Translations under genes and position numbers: made by a program | Notes under the pieces: model-generated | Databases searched by the model: none | Told to the model about the DNA's origin: nothing | What the model saw: the letters and a program-made list of their open reading frames with translations, nothing else | Origin: Spirodela intermedia | Taxonomy: Eukaryota; Streptophyta; Magnoliopsida; Alismatales; Araceae | Length of the DNA: 64,000 nucleotides | Direction of reading: 5' to 3' | Assembly (NCBI GenBank): GCA_902729315.2 | Contig: LR746264.1 | Location: 2,217,378 to 2,281,377 of the forward strand | In this document: positions 1 through 14,899 of the stretch, piece after piece | Position numbering within the stretch: the first letter of the stretch is position 1 | How the letters are laid out: each line of letters starts with the position of its first letter

Positions 1-3191
<3,191 letters not shown>

Positions 3192-3936
3192 GCTGCCACC
3201 GCCGCCGCCGCCGCCGCCTCATCTTCATCGGCAAGATTTTTGGATGATTTTCCCTTCTATGGCCATGGCCGGCCAGCGTAATCTGATCTTTATCTGTGGG
3301 CGGCCGTCAGGCTGTGAGAGTAGAACATGCGAGGACAGAGAAGCTCTGAATGGTTGACTTCGCACACTATAAAAGATTGAGCTTCATGCGCTCAAGTCTT
3401 GCGTTCTGCCTTCCTTAATCTTTCATAAAAGTTGACCCATCTTCTCTCTAGATAAAAGCCCGACTCATGATTCAACCGATAGAAAGATCCAACCTTGGTC
3501 TCTGGGGCCGGCCTTCCTGGGTCATCTTCCCCAGGCCCCAGTCAACGGGCCTAACCCACGGAAAAATCAGCCAGCTGCCTGCCACGTGGGCTACTAAATC
3601 AGCCAGGCCTTCTTATATTAGTGAAAAAAAGATGATAATACCCTCCCCTTTCAGTCTCCCCTCTGCGTGAGGAGGGAGAAGAAGAAGAAGAAGAGAAGGG
3701 GGTTTAAGTCAATCCATTTGACCCACTGTGGCCTAACGGGCCTTCCTGGGTCATCCTCTCTAGGGCCATTAAAACCGCCCAGCCCACGAAAAATCAGGAC
3801 TGAAATCAGTCAGGTTTGATTCATGAAAATAAGATATACGCCATTATTTCACAAAGCCAGTTATTTATCTCCCCCTCTCATCCTCCTCTCTGCTTGAGGT
3901 GGGAGAAGAAGATGAGAAGAGAAGAGAAGGGGGGGT
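3192..3936. repeat. 3' flank with a two-copy diverged tandem repeat (about 235 bp period)
   Basis: This is the interval between the convergent stops of the aminotransferase (3191) and the first phosphatase (3937). Unit 1 is about 3505-3705 and unit 2 about 3740-3935. Both carry GGGCCTTCCTGGGTCATC, an AACGGGCCTAA-like or GCCCACGAAAAATCAG stretch, a CCCTC-rich block and a GAGGGAGAAGAAG purine run. Unit 2 runs up to the phosphatase stop codon, so the 3' UTR of that gene is probably made of repeat DNA. A GCC trinucleotide run (about 3195-3220) lies just after the aminotransferase stop. Confidence 0.8.
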
Positions 3937-5196
3937 TCAGTCGGTCTCGGGCTTGGGGTTCCAGACTCTGTTGTAGATCCAGAGGGAGTCGGCCTCCACT
4001 GCGGCGCCGTCCTGGTTGCGGTGCCAGCCGTAGTGGGCGTGGGTCCGGTTCTTTATGTCGAGGACGGCGTGGCCGAAGCTTGCCTCTCTGAAAGCGGAGT
4101 ACCCCGGCTGCGGCTCCGTCATGCTGCGAGATGAAGAATAGATAAAAGTCAAAGGGTGGGGAGAAAACAAGGTCAACGGGGATTATACGGATCCTCCCCC
4201 GAAGGAGGAAGAGAAAAACGTACTTCGTGGCGAGCCCTTCCAGGTTCCCGCCGTCTCCGATGGTGATGTACACGGGCGCTGACTGGTCGCGCACCGGCGT
4301 GCACTTCCCGTTGACTATGTTGTAGGCGATGTTCGACACCCGGTGCTGAGAGATGAAAAGTCAGAGGGAGAAAGGATCAGAGTCTGCCAAGAGGAGTTAG
4401 TGACTGGGAGGAGGTCTCTGGGGCAAATGGGTACACACCCCTTTTAGGAAAATTCTCGCATTATCATGAAAAAGGTTAACTTTACATTCTAATTTTGCCT
4501 AGAATAGAATTCTATCGGGACGAGATGAACGGAAGAACAGAGCTCAGCAGAAGAGGACCTAACGAGAAAAACAGAAACTCGATTTTCCTAAAATGGAACA
4601 TTACTCACCGAGTGGATCGAGTGAATCGAGACAGTGGGGTGATTGATGGAGCTCAAAAATTGTCAACGGCTGAGGAGGGGATGGGACTCACCGAGCGTTC
4701 GTAGGCGTGGACATGGCCGGCGAACACGAGGTCAACCTTGTACTTGACGAACCACGGCTCGAACATCACCCGCATCGTCTCCCCCTCCATGTAGTGGTAA
4801 TTGTAGCTGTTGTACCACGGCGAGTGCATGAGCACGATTAGCCAAGGCGTCTCGCTCCGGTTGACCCTCGGCAGCTCCTCCTCCAGCCACTTGTACTGCG
4901 GAGTATACTTCCCTGAAAGGAAAGGGAAAAAAACCACCTAAGACCCATTTAGCAAGCATATTCCGCCCCCCACCTTTCCCTATTGAGCAAACTCCAGCGT
5001 ACCGTAGGCGGAGTACGAGGCCAGAACGATGATATGAGCTGAGGCCCTCCTGATGGAGTACCAGAATGGAGCTATGCTCCCGGAGGCCTGATAAGGCACG
5101 AAGTACCTCGACGTATACGGCTTGAACGGGACGGTTTCCCCCTGTGGATCAGGGAAGAAGACGTTGTGCTTAGAGAGAGTGTGTAGAGAGAGAGAG

Positions 5197-5241
<45 letters not shown>

Positions 5242-5996
5242 TACGAGCTCAGGGGCGAAGTGGATCTCGTGATTGCCGGCGGTCCAAATCCAGGGCTGGT
5301 AGGCGGTGCTGCGCTCGACGAAGCGGCCCCAGGTGTCCCATCTGACGTTGTCCTGATTTGGATAGGTGTCGGCGTAGGAGAGGTCTCCGACGAAGAGGAC
5401 CGTCTGGCCCTTCTTAGGGTTCGCCTCGTAGTGGGCGAGGGTCTTGTTGGAGTCGAAGCTCTGGCCGAGATCTCCGATGAGGCCGAAGGTGTAGGGGGCA
5501 TCCGGGCCGACCTTGGGGGGCGTCCTGAACCAGAAGGTCCTCGGCGACTGTCCGATTCCCACCATGTAGAAGTACTGCGTGTCGTACTGCGATGGCGAGG
5601 ACGATCGGGGCCATCAAGAGAGAGAAAGGGAGTGGGATACCCAAGGAAAAAGGAGGGAGATGATACATTCATAAAAAGATGGATAGATAGAGTGGGCGGG
5701 AGTGAGAGGAGAGAGAAAGAGGGAGGGTGGGTGGGGGTGTACCTCGAGGTCCTTTAGGAGGCAATGGTGGATGAAACCGGAGGTGTAGTTGTGGAACATG
5801 TAGCGGAGGACGATGCCCACAGCCTGGGAAGAGAGCTTCTTCGGGGATGTGCCGTAGAGGACGGCGCTAGAGCCGGGCTGAGCAGGGGTGATCCAGGAGA
5901 CAATGATCGCCCTCCCTTCGTAGTCCCCCTGGGTGATGTGCACCTTCCCACCAGAGCCCCAAATCAGATCAGATTGCCTCCCTACTAGGCTATCAC

Positions 5997-6036
<40 letters not shown>

Positions 6037-6232
6037 TAGGTACCTGCTGGGGAGCATTATAGCCGGGGGGGATGCGAAAGACGTCGGCGTTGAGGGGCAT
6101 ATCCACAGCCTTCTCCTGGAGGCGGACGAAGCGGCTGGTGACCCCTCCGCGGCAGAGCGCGGCGGCGTTCAGCAGCAACGCCAACACCACCAGCCCTAGC
6201 GGGACACCACGGGGCCAACCTCGCCCTCCCAT
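3937..6232 (-). CDS. PAP: Purple acid phosphatase (PAP10/PAP12-like), seven exons
   Basis: Secreted binuclear metallophosphatase that releases phosphate from organic esters. Exons (minus strand, first to last): 6044-6232, 5743-5943, 5245-5586, 5003-5141, 4692-4912, 4224-4345, 3937-4123. They total 1401 nt, 466 residues, with GT-AG borders throughout. The start is the ATG at 6232; residues 10-26 are a hydrophobic signal peptide ending near ALCRGG. Then come the N-terminal PAP domain ([20 protein letters not shown]) and the metallophosphoesterase domain with all metal-ligand motifs: [23 protein letters not shown] and [16 protein letters not shown] and the C-terminal [12 protein letters not shown] are typical. 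Length is normal for the group. Exon 3 is undivided, whereas the paralogue at 18-21.9 kb has an intron in the GDLG codon. Third positions are GC-rich. CT repeats (sense strand) lie in introns 1 and 3. Confidence 0.95.
5200..5234 (-). repeat. AG/CT microsatellite in PAP intron 3
   Basis: A pure AG run on the plus strand (CT on the gene's sense strand), with a shorter interrupted run at 5172-5197. It lies in the 103-bp intron between exons 3 and 4 (5142-5244), close to the donor. Confidence 0.95.
6001..6034 (-). repeat. AG/CT microsatellite in PAP intron 1
   Basis: Seventeen GA units in the 100-bp first intron (5944-6043), starting only 9 bases inside the donor GTACCTACAT. On the sense strand it is a CT tract. 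Confidence 0.95.
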
Positions 6233-6328
6233 TCTCTCCACCGCAGGCGAAACCAGAAGAAGAAGCCGCACGCCGTCAGCGGAGAGGGAGCAGTGGGCGG
6301 CGCTGTGTGTGGCCTACTAACGGCGGGG

Positions 6329-6336
6329 TTTAAATA
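6329..6336 (-). promoter_or_regulatory. Probable TATA box of the minus-strand PAP gene
   Basis: TATTTAAA on the minus strand, about 97 bp upstream of the ATG at 6232. Position and sequence fit a core promoter, which would put the transcript start near 6300. Confidence 0.6.
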
Positions 6337-6416
6337 GAGAAAGGGAAGAGAGGGATTGGCAAACCGTGACGTGCGGGAAGGAGAGATATTCTCCAAGGAG
6401 AGGTTAATTCGGTGCG

Positions 6417-6424
6417 GAATATCC
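6417..6424. promoter_or_regulatory. P1BS (PHR1-type phosphate-starvation site), PAP promoter 1
   Basis: GAATATCC is a perfect match to the GNATATNC site bound by PHR1/PHL MYB-CC factors. It lies 185 bp upstream of the ATG and about 80 bp upstream of the TATA box. A 7-of-8 match (AGATATTC) lies nearby at about 6384-6391. The consensus and its role are established for phosphate-starvation genes; its use here is inferred. Confidence 0.6.
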
Positions 6425-6558
6425 GGCCATGGAGGCCACTGATCTTCTTCACGCAAGCTCTCTGCACGCTCCCTAAGAGGCTTTAACAACTATCGAGAGA
6501 GAACGGGAGAGAGAGAGAGAGAGAGGGGCAGGTGTTAATAGATGAGGAGATAGAGGCG

Positions 6559-6576
6559 TTGACGTTGACCCTTGAC
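6559..6576 (+). promoter_or_regulatory. Cluster of three W-box cores upstream of PAP
   Basis: TTGAC occurs at 6559, 6565 and 6572, three cores in 18 bp, about 330 bp upstream of the PAP start. The middle one (TTGACC) fits the full WRKY W-box TTGACY. WRKY factors are known regulators of phosphate-starvation genes; the role here is inferred. Confidence 0.4.
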
Positions 6577-6748
6577 AGCGGACGAGTAGGGAATCCTGTT
6601 GAACACTTGGAAGCCGCTGCGACCAGGGAACGAGCGAGAGCGAGGAAGATCTTCTAGAGCTACTAGGGAGGCCAAGATTGAAAAGAAAATGACAAATAGA
6701 TAATTAATTGTCAATATAGTCCTGTTTAACACAGAGTGAACAGAAAAA

Positions 6749-6840
6749 GACCATCATTTGTGCTCTCTTTTGGGGGGCATTTGACAAATACTGATCTATT
6801 AGGAAATGACCATCATTTGTGCTCTCTTTTGGGGGTCATT
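6749..6840. repeat. Short direct repeat, 59-bp period
   Basis: GACCATCATTTGTGCTCTCT and the following TTTGGGGG occur at about 6749-6780 and again at about 6808-6839, nearly identical. It looks like a local duplication in the distal PAP upstream region. Confidence 0.85.
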
Positions 6841-6910
6841 GGAAAGAAAAGGTTTAGACCAGATCTGTCGCCCCCGACTGCATCCGGCCGGATGAAGGCA
6901 ACCAGGCTGA

Positions 6911-6964
6911 TGACGTCATCGATTGGCGCCATTGGAACTGTCAACACCTTCGCGGCGCCACGTG
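6911..6964. promoter_or_regulatory. TGACGTCA palindrome and G-box
   Basis: TGACGTCA at 6911-6918 (a bZIP/TGA-factor type palindrome) and CACGTG at 6959-6964 (a G-box). They lie about 680-730 bp upstream of the PAP ATG in a GC-rich island. Motif matches only. Confidence 0.35.
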
Positions 6965-7099
6965 GGGGACCAGCCGGAGGAATTTCCCAATTGGAGGAAA
7001 GATCTTGCCTGGGGATGGGCAAAGCCAATCGGACTAAACGGTCAGATCTCCGCCCAATTAATGCAGTCTCGAAGGCCCGTTGACCGAGGGATTCTAAAA

Positions 7100-10000
7100 T
7101 AATTGAAGGTAAATATTACTTCGAAGTGATCGGCTCTTCATGATTATTAAATGATTTCTATCTATTTGGTTTCTGGTCGTCACCAATGCGGTCGTCGAGC
7201 ATCTTCCCGGTATTATTCCCGAGGTTCGAATATCCGTCCCAGGAAACTTCACCTCAGATGTTCACGAGAGAGAGAGAGAGAGAGAGAATGGATGAGCTCT
7301 GCTCTTCTTCTGGACGAAAGAGCGGGGCGTTGACATCCATCTCGACGACGATGTCTTCCGCACGGCAGGAAATTCGAAGCGTCCTCACCCTCTCACTCTC
7401 TCTCTCTCTCTCTTCTCTCTTCTCTCGCTCTCTCACTGGGTGTCCTTCTGAGCTTGTGCCCACCAATGGGAATGGGGAGGGGTGGTCACCCCGGTTGCAG
7501 CTCCGGCTCTCTGAGTAAACCTCCGGTTACATGCACTGCATCAGTCACACGAACTTGAGGTGCTTGAGTCCTTCAATGGCTGTTCCGAATTGACCACAGA
7601 ACCGACTAATGGGAACAGTGTGCATCACTTCTCATCTCCGCGGTTAATTTCTGTTATTCCCTTGGCACACAAATGTCATCCGCAGGAAGCTGTTCGATTT
7701 CATTCATACACTACGAAGGAATTAGTTTCCACATCGGTTCACGGGCAAACTGTTATGATATAAGCTTGAGCACTTACGCTCGAGAGATGCTTGCATGAAT
7801 GGTGCAGGACGAAAAGAACGTACCTCTAAGGACTCGGAGTCTTACACCACCACCCGGCAATTCTAATTAACAGCGTCTGCCGGAGTTGGGGTCAGAGGTT
7901 CCGTGCACCTCCTTATCGGAGGTGAGTGTCGGTCATCCGTCCTTCTCTTAGATCTGCTTTTCAAGGTTATCTCCTCATACTGTCCCAGTGTGTCTCATCT
8001 CACTGTTTCGTAGCCGCCAACAAGCAGTCAGAATTCCGAGCGCTCAGTCCCATACATACAAGTGAGTTCACGTTTGAGGCTTAATTTGTGCATCCGCAAG
8101 GAAATCCCGTTCGAAGAATTTTTTGTGCAGACTTTCTTTTCTCCGTACCTGAATCCTTTCATTACTGAGTTTCGTTGCTTTGTTGTCTCTAGCTTGCGTT
8201 GAACGTGTGTTGTTTGCTTGATTTCCTACTTCTTGCATTCTATAGAGGACATGTTGGACAACATTTAGAGTCGAACCTAACTATCTCTGTCAATAAGTAG
8301 ATCCAGAATGAGGAGGCGAAATAGCTCTATTTGAGGAGATCTATCCAGATAAAATGACTACCGTATGCACAGTTTGAGGCCTAGTTTTGGTATGTGATGG
8401 ACAACATTGTCATTTTAATTGTACTTTGAAAGGAAAATTTAATTATTCTGAAATCAAACTTCCACCTGTGATAAAACAACCACCTTGGCATTAAACACTT
8501 ATCTTGTTAATCAAAGGAATGTGAAATGACCTTTTTTTTTGCTATCATAAGATTCTTCTAGATTCAAAAATTATTAGAGACATTTTTTTTTTCTGGACTA
8601 TGCACCTGATGTGTGGTCAAGAGATGATGTGTTAGATATGTTTTCTAAGAGATAATGCATAATAAATGGATTTTTAATACTATTATCTACCAATTAATTC
8701 TCTATAGAGTGCTAATAGAAGAAGTCTTTAGCATGATCAGAATTTAAATGTTTTATTCTTGATAAAAAAATTCTATTTTTACCATAGTGTTGAGTAATTA
8801 TTTTTTCAAATATGTATTAATTGAAGAAGTATTCATAATTATATGTTCCTTGGTTTTCTCCAAAATGAGGGATATTCATCAAGTCTCTATTCTCTTATTT
8901 CATTGTATAGAATTATATTTTTAGTTCTGAAATATTTTTTATACAACATCAACAATATGTAAGGTGAAAGAATAAAAGTAATTGATAAAGTATGTTTCGT
9001 TAAGCAGATAGTTGATGTTATCTTCATTAATCATGCCAATGATATGAATGGCTTATAAGCTGAATAAAGTCATTGCAATTACTTCTTAATGAAATGTGAG
9101 ATCATCTTACTCATGTCACAATGCTTCTCATTGTTCTACTTCACTAAGTTTCACTTCAGTTTGATTTAGATGACTTTAATCGTTTCTGAAGTCTCAAGAT
9201 TCAAGGGTCTGATTTTGGGTTGTGCTTGAAAATGGTGGTTTATGAATGAGCATGCTGTGCTGACGTTGATGATTATAAACCTAATGTTTTGGACTAAAAT
9301 TGGCTGAGCTTTGAATGAGGTTTAGATAAACATATGCAAACTCTCCAAGTAAAAAAAGAAGATATATAAATAGTTTGACCTTCAACTATAGACAAAATTA
9401 TTTGTAGAGAGGCCAACACTGTTGTTTAGATCCATTTTTGATTGGCAAGAATGATGATAATGATTTATGTAGCACAATAATTACCATGACATTGTCTTTC
9501 ATTTGACCTCCGTTGACGTTCATTGAAAAATTGCATAAGTATATAAATACAAAATTCAAGGTCTAAATCAGTATTTTTTTAATTTCAGGAATGTATTTTT
9601 GAGGTTGTAAAAAGTCATACGATCACTGGGTTTTTAAAAAAATCTAGAGAAATCAATTTAGAAGGCAAGAGAGAAAGTGAGTTGACCCATGTGTCAACCT
9701 CTCCAAGATTTGTAATGATGTACTTGAGAGAGAAGTATGTAGATCAAAAAAGAGTGTTGAACCATCTTCAGTTAAAAGAGACAAAGATGAAATGCTAACA
9801 GGGAAAGCTCACTAGACACACAATAAACCATTTAGCTAAGCAAGTAAGGCATGTCAAAAAACAAATGTATTTGACATGCGACATAGTTTGTTGCAAAATT
9901 GATTTGCAACAAACTTGGAGATGGTTCAATGTGAAAAAATATCTTATAAATTTGGAACATGGCAAGGATCTATTAATGCATGTGAATGTCTTAGTGTCGA

Positions 10001-10790
10001 ATGTAGGAAGATAGAGCTGTAAAATTTATCATGTAAGAAGAGGAATGCTGATCTCAGCAAGTTGTGACATAATTCTTTGGGAATAATGGAAAAAAAGTGT
10101 AGGGATCCTTGAAAATTTGACATAGAATAAGAAAAAGTTGACTATAATATTTCATACTGAACGCATTTATAACTTAACATGTTAGCCCATTTAGATCACT
10201 GTGTGTTGAACCACATAATTGTGTCAACCTAGTATAATTATAATTTACTCAAATATCTTTAAAATATTAAAAAATCCAAAATACCTTAGGAAACTAATTC
10301 ACCACCTCTTGATATATTTTCTAATCTATTAAGGAAATTCTACCTTAGAAAACCTTCACTTCTAAAATTCTTGCTCCCCCTATCTTTCCTACTTTCTTTC
10401 TCAACTTTTCTCAAGTTTTTTAGGTTTCTGTTTTCAATTATCTTTCATGTTGAATTTTTAAGATATTAAATTGGTTTTTGATGACGTGTAAGGGGAATTT
10501 GGTAAAATCACTAGAATATAATAATGAAATTGTTTTAAAAAACTGGCTAAATCAATAGTCGACATGTATTCTTTAAGGACTTATTTAAGCACATTGGTAA
10601 AGTCATATAGTTTCTTCTTGAACATATTATATTCGAGCAAAATGATCTAAGTTGATGATTTTGATGTGAATTTAATCATATTTTATTTGAAAATAAAATT
10701 AACTCAAAGTCCGATCAGATCACCAAAATCTCAAGATTTTAATTTTATCTGATTTTTATAATATCTGGGTGGATATTTTTCTGTCGTTAA
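7100..10790. other. Intergenic, no gene seen
   Basis: Simple repeats: GA at 7266-7287 and a CT-rich run at about 7390-7430. The part to about 8270 is GC-moderate but has no convincing coding frame. From about 8270 to 10790 it is AT-rich with only short frames, and no transposon protein could be read. Confidence 0.6.
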
Positions 10791-10799
10791 TTTTTCAGA

Positions 10800-12110
10800 T
10801 ACACGCTCGATCAGGCCCAAACGCTCGGTCTTGTAATGTTATACAGCAACGCCCTAATGGCACGGTCTCTTAAATGGATGGTCTGCCACAAAGACCATAT
10901 TGGGAATGGCGTGGACCGATATGGGTACAACGAAATGTTATGGGCCTACACGCTCCGCGGCCCACGTTTCAAAGCCGTTTGAGGCCCAAATAGGAGCGGA
11001 GCGTAGGAGACAGCGAAGAGCCATTAAAGGGACGATTAAGCCCATTAAGCTAAAAAATAAAAGGGTTTTTTTTTGCCTGAATAAGAGCCAAAAAAAAAGA
11101 AAAAATAATAAAAAGGGGTGGATCGTGTTCACTATTTCTCTCTTTTCTGTTCACTTCCTCCGCTAGATTCTGCTGCAGATTCAGAAGTTGGGCATACGAT
11201 GAATCCTCAGCATCTTCAACAACCAAAAATTTCGAGGATCTTTGGAAATATATAGATAAAGATATAACTTTGTTCATTCATGTTAAATAATCTGCTGCAA
11301 AGGTTGCCTTCAGGCGGATAAACTCGCTTATTCTTCTGACATACCAAAAGTTGAATCAACCTCCAAGAACAGGCTGAAAGCAGACTGATTTATTGCATTG
11401 AACTTTTGTACATTTTCATGTGGTTAATTTTTTAGATCTAGCCCAATAAAGCTCACACGTGTGGCCAACTGAGGCACGGCCTGAACAGGCCCAAAGGCTT
11501 GGCTTATCACACATGTCAGACACAAAATGAACTTGGCCCGATATGCGACGAGATGTTATGGCCCAACACGCTATGCAGCCTAAGTCTTAAAGAGCTATTG
11601 AGGCCAAAACAGGAGCACGGCCCAAAAACAAAGAGCCAGTGAGGCCCAAATCGGAGCATGGGCCAAACACCAGAGATCCATTAAGAAACAGTCCAGTCCA
11701 TTAAGCCCAAATATAAAATGGGCTTTTCTCCCAAATTAGAGTAACAAAAATAAAACGAGAAGAAAAGGTCAAATGGTGTTCACTCTTCCTCTTCTTCTTC
11801 CCTGCATTGTGAGATTTTATTGCACAAAAAGAAGTTGGGCTTCCTCTTCATCAGTCAGATCCTTTGATGATTCATCTTACTTAATCCAAGAATCTCCAGT
11901 GTTGAATCAAGCTGGTATTCCTTTAGGCATTTGATGAGTCCTCAGTTTCATCAACAACCAACTATTTCATGGAGCTTCTGCAATAGCGATCAAGATCAAG
12001 CTTTTGTCCATTCACATTGAATCATCTCCACGAAGAATTCGTTTGGGTGGACAGAAGACCGTGATAACAAACTTATTTACTGTATTGAGGTTTTGTATTC
12101 ATTCATTACT
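10800..12110. repeat. Two diverged direct repeat units of about 640 bp
   Basis: Unit 1 is about 10800-11430 and unit 2 about 11450-12110. Shared blocks in the same order: AGGCCCAAA with ATGTTATGGGCC or ATGTTATGGCCC; a run of GGAGC-type pieces with GAGCCATTAA; CCATTAAGCCCA followed by AAATGGGCT or AAAAGGG; GTTCACT with TTCTC; a stretch ending in GAAGTTGGGC; GATGAATCCTCAG or GATGAGTCCTCAG followed by CATCAACAACCAA; and TTCATTCA..TTGAATCATCT or its diverged form. The style (repeated GGCCCA blocks) is that of plant LTR or satellite-like repeats, but no coding part or clear termini were found. Confidence 0.7.
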
Positions 12111-14400
12111 AGACAACTTTGGTTGGAACACGTGGTTTGTGGACAAAAGGTTGAGGTTGCAAGAATCCTGAATTCCTAAAGGGAGTTATAGAGACGAGGA
12201 GTCTATGGTGTAAAACGTCATTAGCCTTTAAAAATCAGTTTTACTCATCTTTAGGTATGATTCTTTAGGAAAATGATGTAGACATGGGGTGGCATTGAAA
12301 ATGATAACATCTTTTACAGTCTAAGTTGAGTTAAATATTTCTAATATCTTATGTTGGCTAAATAGATTAACCAACTGTTTTTTTAAAACCAGTTATATAC
12401 TTGTCATAAAACAGATAAACTTGAAGGTAAAAGCTTTGATATTTTCAGTGAAAAGTAAATCATTTATAAGAAATAGCCAATTGATTAAAAACTAGCTTGA
12501 AATCATTGACATCAGAAATATCTTGCCACATAAGACTTGCTTTGAAAACTTCTTGAAGTATTTTAGCCCACATAAAACTCTAAAAACGATTTGGAATTAT
12601 AAATTAAAATTTTCGGTCAGTTAGGTCATGAATTGAAAGCATTTCCCTCCATCTGTTAGCCCATATAAATAATGATCTAGAATCTTTCAGATGCTAATGT
12701 GCTCAGAAAATCAACAAAGTTTTTCCACGATTGAAAGCTATCAATATTGAAGTTGATATGAAACCAGTTTGTAGATTTTCTGATATCAAACACATAGCTG
12801 TCCAATGTTTTTACATATCTATCTTAATATAAACACAATATGGGATAAGATGTGATGGATAATAGATAATTTTTTCAATTTTAAATCACTGTTATAAAGA
12901 AAAATCCTGAAATTATGAATGCAAATAATAGGGTAAAATAATCATTACATATGATTTATAGAATCTTTTGACAATTTGAGTGTATATAAATTATTAATTA
13001 TTTAATTATTTTTAAGGATATATTCTTATTAAAATATTTATTCGTTTTTAGTTATCTTAATTACCAATCTCCTATCTACTAGATTTATCTTAAAAAATGG
13101 TCAATGATAGACCAAAATTTCTTCTTAATAAGCCAAAAAATACCCATATAATTCTTGGGAAGCCAGAACTATGACATACCATAAGACTAAACCGTGAATA
13201 CTAAGGGTCTTGATGGCTTAGATAAATCTATTCAATCTATTGCCAATGCTTCAAAAATCATTATATATATATATATATATATAATATTTTCGTTTTGGTT
13301 TTGTTAAAATTCAAGCTTCACATAAGAGGCTCCCATAGAATGGAAGTCTTTGTAACACTCTAAATTAAGCTTTACAAGGTTCCTAATGGAGTTCAAATTC
13401 ACCATATATCCTTGAAAACACCATTATTTGTAGCTACAGTACATCTTGATGAAGCATCTAAGGTAAACGTAGTTTTTAGATATTTCCAGACATATAAGCT
13501 TATATTCAAGTACTTGACCACAAGTATGTTTTCTAGTATGTTCTTTACTCCTAAACCCTAGACCACAAGTATTTTCAAGTATGGGACCTAAACTCGACCA
13601 CAAGTACCGTATTGGCTTTGGATGAATACCGTTTTATCTTGGTCGTCATACACCTGGTAGTAAACTGTGTACTGAGACATTATTTTTCCAGCAGGTGCTC
13701 AATGAACGGAAACATTCTTAGGGTCTAATCAGAGTTTTGAAGGCCAAGATTAATGATTTATTTTTTGAGTTATTGATGAGAGTTGTGATCTTATCATATC
13801 TAACTAGAGCTTTCCTCATTATTATTCATAAACATAAGAAGTGGTCATCGGAACCATGTTAAAACGTTTTATGTTAGAACCTTACTATTTGATCACACAA
13901 ATGGATAAATTCAATCCTCCGATAATTAACTTGTGGGAAGCTACGTAAATAGTTCAAGAAACATTCACATCCGCAGTGCAACTAATTTCTGTATTTTTGG
14001 CTTTGTCAGAAAGAAGCCTATGCGAGGCCATATGTCGTGCCGAGAAAGAGGGAGAGTAGAATGTACCATTATCTCGTTCCTTTCTCTCTCTTACGTTCTC
14101 CCTTTTCTCCCTTCTCCATTTCGTATTTCCTGCAGGAAAGTGAAGATGGAAACAGGGTGGCATATGCATGGATCCTGGAGGTTCAGGCCGCTTCGTCTAT
14201 TCCCATTTTTTTCGTGGAGATGGATTTCTTGGGTAAACCTCAATGCTCAGCCTCTCAGATCAGAACTTCGCAGTTAACTTTAAATACGATTGTCTCCCGG
14301 TCGCAGTGCCAGGAAGTCAGGAAGAGCCCCATAAGTTTCAGAAAAAGGATAGGCTAGGCCTTATTAGGAACAGTGGCCAAGTGCGTCATGTAAGAACGAT
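12110..14400. other. AT-rich intergenic DNA
   Basis: No gene seen. There is a perfect TA run at 13262-13282. Around 13500-13620 ACCACAAGTA recurs several times, a small local repeat. The segment 13930-14400 has open frames on both strands but no recognisable protein. Confidence 0.55.
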
Positions 14401-14409
14401 CGGTCGTCT

Positions 14410-14771
14410 TCAGGGTTTGTCTCCCGCCTTCGCAGCGGCTGATGGGCAGCAATAACGGCAATAGTTTGCAATCCATCTGCAGCATTGGTTGCAGCAGGTC
14501 GTGAAGATAGGTCTAGGAGTGCCGCAGCAACCGTAGCACTTGCGTTGCCGGACGGCGCAGCAACGAATACAGCAGGGTCCTGTTCTGATATCCAGCCCCC
14601 CCTCAGCTACCTTGAACTCAGCGATCAGAAAGGCCCCTAAATCTCAGGAAGGTGGGGGTTTTAGGCGGCTTTTACCGAAGAATAACGAGCTATTAACGGA
14701 GTAATCGATCAAAGCAGGCTGAGCACGTCGATAAGAATACCCACAAGAGCAGCGAGACGTCTGGTAGCCAT
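14410..14771 (-). CDS. Small secreted cysteine-rich peptide, GRP-type cysteine motif in duplicate (two exons)
   Basis: Not a named gene. Exon 1 starts at the ATG at 14771 (MATRRLAALVG..., a hydrophobic leader) and must be spliced before an in-frame TGA at 14709. Exon 2 is open down to the TGA at 14410-14412. From 14610 it encodes 66 residues with 14 cysteines: CC-x2-CC-x6-C-x2-CC-x9-CC-x2-CC-x6-C-x2-CC, an exact two-fold repeat of spacing. CC-x6-C-x2-CC is the cysteine tail of plant glycine-rich proteins such as AtGRP3 (GRP family), but here it is doubled and the glycine-rich part is missing. Splice sites are not settled. GTG/GTATTC near 14740 joined to TTTAG at about 14630 keeps frame and gives ...ALVGAFLIAEFKVAEGG; a donor in ATCGAC/GTGCTC with an acceptor at 14611 is the alternative. 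A TATA box lies 94 bp upstream. A recent pseudogene is possible. Confidence 0.6.
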
Positions 14772-14864
14772 CTCTCTGCTTGTGTCTCTCTCTTTTCCTC
14801 TCTCTTCAGGTACCCTGCAGGTTCCCTGGTGGTAAGAACGGTGCTTCCTCATTCCAAGGTGGCC

Positions 14865-14873
14865 CTAATATAG
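14865..14873 (-). promoter_or_regulatory. Probable TATA box of the cysteine-rich peptide gene
   Basis: CTATATTAG on the minus strand, 94 bp upstream of the ATG at 14771. It is followed by a CT-rich leader (CTCTCT, GTGTCTCTCTC on the opposite strand), as expected for a short 5' UTR. Confidence 0.5.
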
Positions 14874-14899
14874 AAAGCACAAAGAGAAGTAACTAGTCC

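Noticed and set aside
5122-5757. Plus-strand frame of about 210 codons over the first phosphatase
   Set aside because: It is the antisense of GC-rich phosphatase exons and includes the GA microsatellite as Arg-Glu repeats.
7728-7768. USE-like TTTCCACATCG followed by TATAAG
   Set aside because: Only 9 of 11 matches, a 22-bp gap, and no snRNA sequence after it; kept as coincidence.
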